Shown here: one piece after another, positions 59,714-64,000 of the stretch
How the letters are laid out: each line of letters begins with the position of its first letter
Position numbering within the stretch: position 1 is the first letter of the stretch
NCBI GenBank assembly: GCA_963702595.1
Contig: CAVPDC010000010.1
Location: forward strand, 310,001 to 374,000
Direction: 5' to 3'
Origin: JALORV01 sp963702595
Lineage (GTDB): Bacteria; Pseudomonadota; Gammaproteobacteria; Burkholderiales; Burkholderiaceae_F
DNA length: 64,000 nt
The notes under the pieces: generated by a model
What the model saw: the letters and a program-made list of their open reading frames with translations, nothing else
The model's database searches: none
What the model was told of the DNA's origin: nothing
Program-made: the position numbers and the translations under genes

Positions 59714-59797
59714 GCAGGCGGGCGACGGGCCGCCCGAAGCCCGCCTGCCTGATTAACTCCCCGCGAGCGCACGTGCGACCGCAACGCGGTCGCGTAC
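59714..59797 (+). repeat. 84-nt two-hairpin intergenic repeat, copy B
   Basis: First stem GCAGGCGGGC/GCCCGCCTGC around a 15-nt loop ending GGCCGCCCGAA, a 20-nt spacer starting CTGAT, GCACGT, second stem GCGACCGC/GCGGTCGC around AAC, then GTAC. Compared with copy A, the first stem differs at several positions on both arms and stays perfectly paired. It fills the gap between the convergent acyltransferase and fccB genes. Confidence 0.85.
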
Positions 59798-59808
59798 GTG
59801 AGCGGCGG

Positions 59809-61101
59809 CTACGCCAGCATATCCGCCCAGATCGTCTGCGCCCAACCGTTGGCATAAGCGCCTTCAAGCGCCCACGACGCACGATCCTGAGAAGAAATGC
59901 CACCCGAGCCCGCCACGGCCTCCATTGTTTTCTTTTCCGGGACCCAGCGGTGCACGCTGGCGACGTGCACGGCATTCTTGTCGTCGATGAAGCTGTAGCA
60001 GGTGTTGGCCATCATCGGCGGCGTGACGGGGCGGCCATTAAGCAACTCGACGATCGCCGCCGCCGCCGCTTTCCCATGCTGGTTCGCCATATGGCCGGAC
60101 TTTGGCATCGCCGGGGCCGACAGCGTGGAATCGCCAAGAACGTGCACGCCCTTGACCTTGATCGACTCGAGGGTAGTCCAGTCGACCTCGCACCAGCGGT
60201 TGTTCGCCGTGATCAGCCCGGCATCACGCGCGATGTTGGCGGCGCGCTGCGGCGGGATGAAGTTGACGACGTCGCCACGCACCTTGTCGCCGATCTCTGT
60301 GACCAGCGTTCCGCTCTTGACGTCGATTTCGGTGACCGGCGAGCCGACGCGGTAGTCGACGATGCCCTTGTAGTCCTCGCCGAACACGCGCGAGAAGAGC
60401 GGCTTCTTCGACACATAGTCGGGATTGGCGTCCAGCACGATCAGCTTGCTCCTCGGCTTGGCCTGCTTGAGGTACCAGGCGATCTGGCAGGCGCGCTCGT
60501 ACGGCCCCGGCGGGCAGCGGTACGGCGCCAGGGGGATTGCCATCACGACGACGCCGCCATCCTTCAACTCGGTGAGCTGGCGGCGCAGCGCCACGGTCTG
60601 TGGCCCCGCTTTCCACGCGTGAAGCACCGTGCCTTCGGCGGCGGACGACCAGCCCTGAAGCTTGTCGTACATGAACTCAATGCCGGGCGAGACCACCAGT
60701 CGGTCGTAGGGCAACGTGCCGCCCGACGCCAGGCGGACCTGCTTCTTATCGGCGTCGATGGCGGACACGGTGTCACGCACGCGTTTGACGCCGTGCTTGT
60801 CGAGGCCGGCGTAGCTCACCGTGATGTCGGCCATCGTCCTTGAACCCGCCAGTACCAGGTTCGATATCGGGCAGGAGATGAAGGCTTCGTTCGGATCGAC
60901 CAGGGTCACTTCGATCGTGCCTTCGGACCATAAGCGCAGGTACTTGGCGGTCGTGGCGCCTCCGTAGCCGGCGCCGACCACCACCACCTTGCCGATGGAC
61001 TTCTTCTCGCTCATCGTGGCGCAGGCAGCGAGCGAGCCGGCGGCGGCGGTTGCCGACAGAACCTTGAGCAGATCGCGCCGGGAGAATTGCGTCGCGTTCA
61101 T
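59809..61101 (-). CDS. fccB: Flavocytochrome c sulfide dehydrogenase, flavoprotein subunit FccB
   Basis: A 430-aa periplasmic flavoprotein oxidising sulfide. The Tat-type signal SRRDLLKVLSATAAAGSLAAC contains RR at 8-9 and ends in a Cys (residue 27) that could be lipidated. FAD binding is shown by VVVVGAGYGGATTAKYL. Cys77 in ISCPISNLV matches the covalent flavin cysteine of Allochromatium FccB, and Cys196 (YRCPPGPYERA) and Cys368 (NTCYSF) match its redox disulfide. ATG 61101 starts the Tat signal. It follows the cytochrome subunit by 10 nt. Confidence 0.92.
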   Translation of the reverse strand: MNATQFSRRDLLKVLSATAAAGSLAACATMSEKKSIGKVVVVGAGYGGATTAKYLRLWSEGTIEVTLVDPNEAFISCPISNLVLAGSRTMADITVSYAGLDKHGVKRVRDTVSAIDADKKQVRLASGGTLPYDRLVVSPGIEFMYDKLQGWSSAAEGTVLHAWKAGPQTVALRRQLTELKDGGVVVMAIPLAPYRCPPGPYERACQIAWYLKQAKPRSKLIVLDANPDYVSKKPLFSRVFGEDYKGIVDYRVGSPVTEIDVKSGTLVTEIGDKVRGDVVNFIPPQRAANIARDAGLITANNRWCEVDWTTLESIKVKGVHVLGDSTLSAPAMPKSGHMANQHGKAAAAAIVELLNGRPVTPPMMANTCYSFIDDKNAVHVASVHRWVPEKKTMEAVAGSGGISSQDRASWALEGAYANGWAQTIWADMLA

Positions 61102-61111
61102 CCGTTTCCCC

Positions 61112-61432
61112 TCAGCGTGCGGCCGTCTGCCGCGAAAAGTGGTCCGCAATTGCCTCAATCTGCGGGTCGGTATAGCCCTTGGCGAGCTGATGCATGATCG
61201 TTGCCGGGCGCTTGCCATCGCGGAAGGCTCTCATCTGCTCCACGATGGTGGCCTTAGGCTGGCCGGCCAGGCTCGGCATCGCACCCTTGGCGTTACCCGT
61301 TGTGCCATGGCAATTGGCGCAATTGGCCGCGAGGTAGGCGGCATTCGCCGGTATCGCAGGACCTCCCTGGGCAAGGGCCGCGGTGGTCGCCAGCGGCCAG
61401 ACGAGGGTTGTGACCCATCGTGTCATTTTCAC
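61112..61432 (-). CDS. Class I c-type cytochrome, likely the heme subunit FccA
   Basis: A 106-aa monoheme cytochrome with a signal peptide (hydrophobic residues 7-21, cleavage after AQG or nearby). The heme motif is CANCH (Cys38, Cys41, His42) and Met80 in PATIMHQ is the likely axial ligand. It is shorter than the diheme FccA of purple sulfur bacteria. GTG 61432 has GAGGAG at good distance; ATG 61426 is an alternative. It precedes fccB and should accept electrons from it. Confidence 0.88.
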   Translation of the reverse strand: MKMTRWVTTLVWPLATTAALAQGGPAIPANAAYLAANCANCHGTTGNAKGAMPSLAGQPKATIVEQMRAFRDGKRPATIMHQLAKGYTDPQIEAIADHFSRQTAAR

Positions 61433-61575
61433 TACTGTCTCCTCAAAAGAAAAAGCCCTCAGAGCCTTGAGAACTCTAAGGACCGACTATCCGGTACCTG
61501 GACCGACGGCGTCAACCGGCGGGAGAGCGGGGGATCGGCATATCAAAATGCCAGGGCGGCATGTCTCCGACCTGT

Positions 61576-63878
<2,303 letters not shown>

Positions 63879-63882
<4 letters not shown>

Positions 63883-64000
63883 GCTTCCTCCATCACGCAC
63901 TGCAGCGGATGCTGGTGCTGGCGTGAATAACTGCAGACTTGCTCGACCTTGGTCGCGGCGATATCTCGTGGATAGACGCCACAGACGCCGCGTCCTTCGT
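63879..64000 (-). CDS. clpS: ATP-dependent Clp protease adaptor ClpS, 5' end outside window
   Basis: The last 40 residues are visible: GRGVCGVYPRDIAATKVEQV followed by CSYSRQHQHPLQCVMEEA and the stop. The segment matches the C-terminus of ClpS, the N-degron adaptor of ClpAP. The stop overlaps the clpA start. The N-terminal part continues past position 64000. Confidence 0.9.

Overview
The window is about 64 kb of GC-rich, densely coding chromosome. Gene order points to a betaproteobacterium: rpsU-yqeY-dnaG-rpoD with a CAT tRNA behind rpoD, ribF-ileS-lspA-coaBC-dut, radC-rpmB-rpmG, fkpB-ispH, purN-rsmB and clpS-clpA, plus PutA, PrpE, a CioAB-type cytochrome bd oxidase and flavocytochrome c. This taxonomic call is inference from synteny and family resemblance. 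There is no prophage, CRISPR array, transposase or rRNA.

Layout. 1-4.4 kb: the 3' part of putA, then cydAB. 4.4-21 kb: a mosaic of single genes and small operons: CrtI-like oxidoreductase, alpha/beta hydrolase, periplasmic Fe(III)-binding protein, NlpC/P60 hydrolase, a response regulator with a degenerate GGDEF domain overlapping prpE, YdcF, HbpS/GlcG, a UMF1-type MFS transporter, an Lrp/AsnC regulator next to a frameshifted ornithine aminotransferase, an acyl-CoA synthetase/crotonase pair and an HDAC-family deacylase. 21.1-26.2 kb: MoxR-DUF58-transglutaminase-MltB. 26.2-30.5 kb: a five-gene operon (FAH hydrolase, TRAP transporter, zeta-class GST) that looks built for uptake and ring-cleavage-product degradation of an aromatic acid; its dctQ is frameshifted. 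30.7-33.7 kb: divergent Fe(III) ABC permease and ATPase with a Fur-type palindrome between them. The matching binding protein lies 24 kb away under a near-identical palindrome. 33.7-40.8 kb: RhlE helicase, CAT tRNA and the macromolecular-synthesis operon rpsU-yqeY-dnaG-rpoD. 40.9-52.5 kb: housekeeping (tsaD, plsY, ybaK, xerD, ogt, ispH, fkpB, frameshifted radC, rpmB, rpmG, desaturase, mscS, rsmB, purN). 52.5-59.7 kb: ribF-ileS-lspA-coaBC-hypothetical-dut-acyltransferase. 59.8-64 kb: sulfide dehydrogenase fccA-fccB and clpS-clpA.

The most unusual signal is an 84-nt two-hairpin unit present three times in intergenic DNA (20076-20159 +, 39843-39926 -, 59714-59797 +). All three copies keep exactly the same geometry (10-bp stem, 15-nt loop, 20-nt spacer, GCACGT, 8-bp stem, 3-nt loop, GTAC). 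The stem sequences differ but stay self-complementary, so the fold is what is conserved. One copy sits directly in front of dnaG. A separate MITE-like element with imperfect terminal inverted repeats abuts the iron permease stop codon (30592-30753).

Three genes (rocD, dctQ, radC) carry one small indel each. In each case the repair restores a full family-length protein; two of the three are CG-dinucleotide changes. They may be real mutations or consensus errors, and this should be settled before calling pseudogenes.
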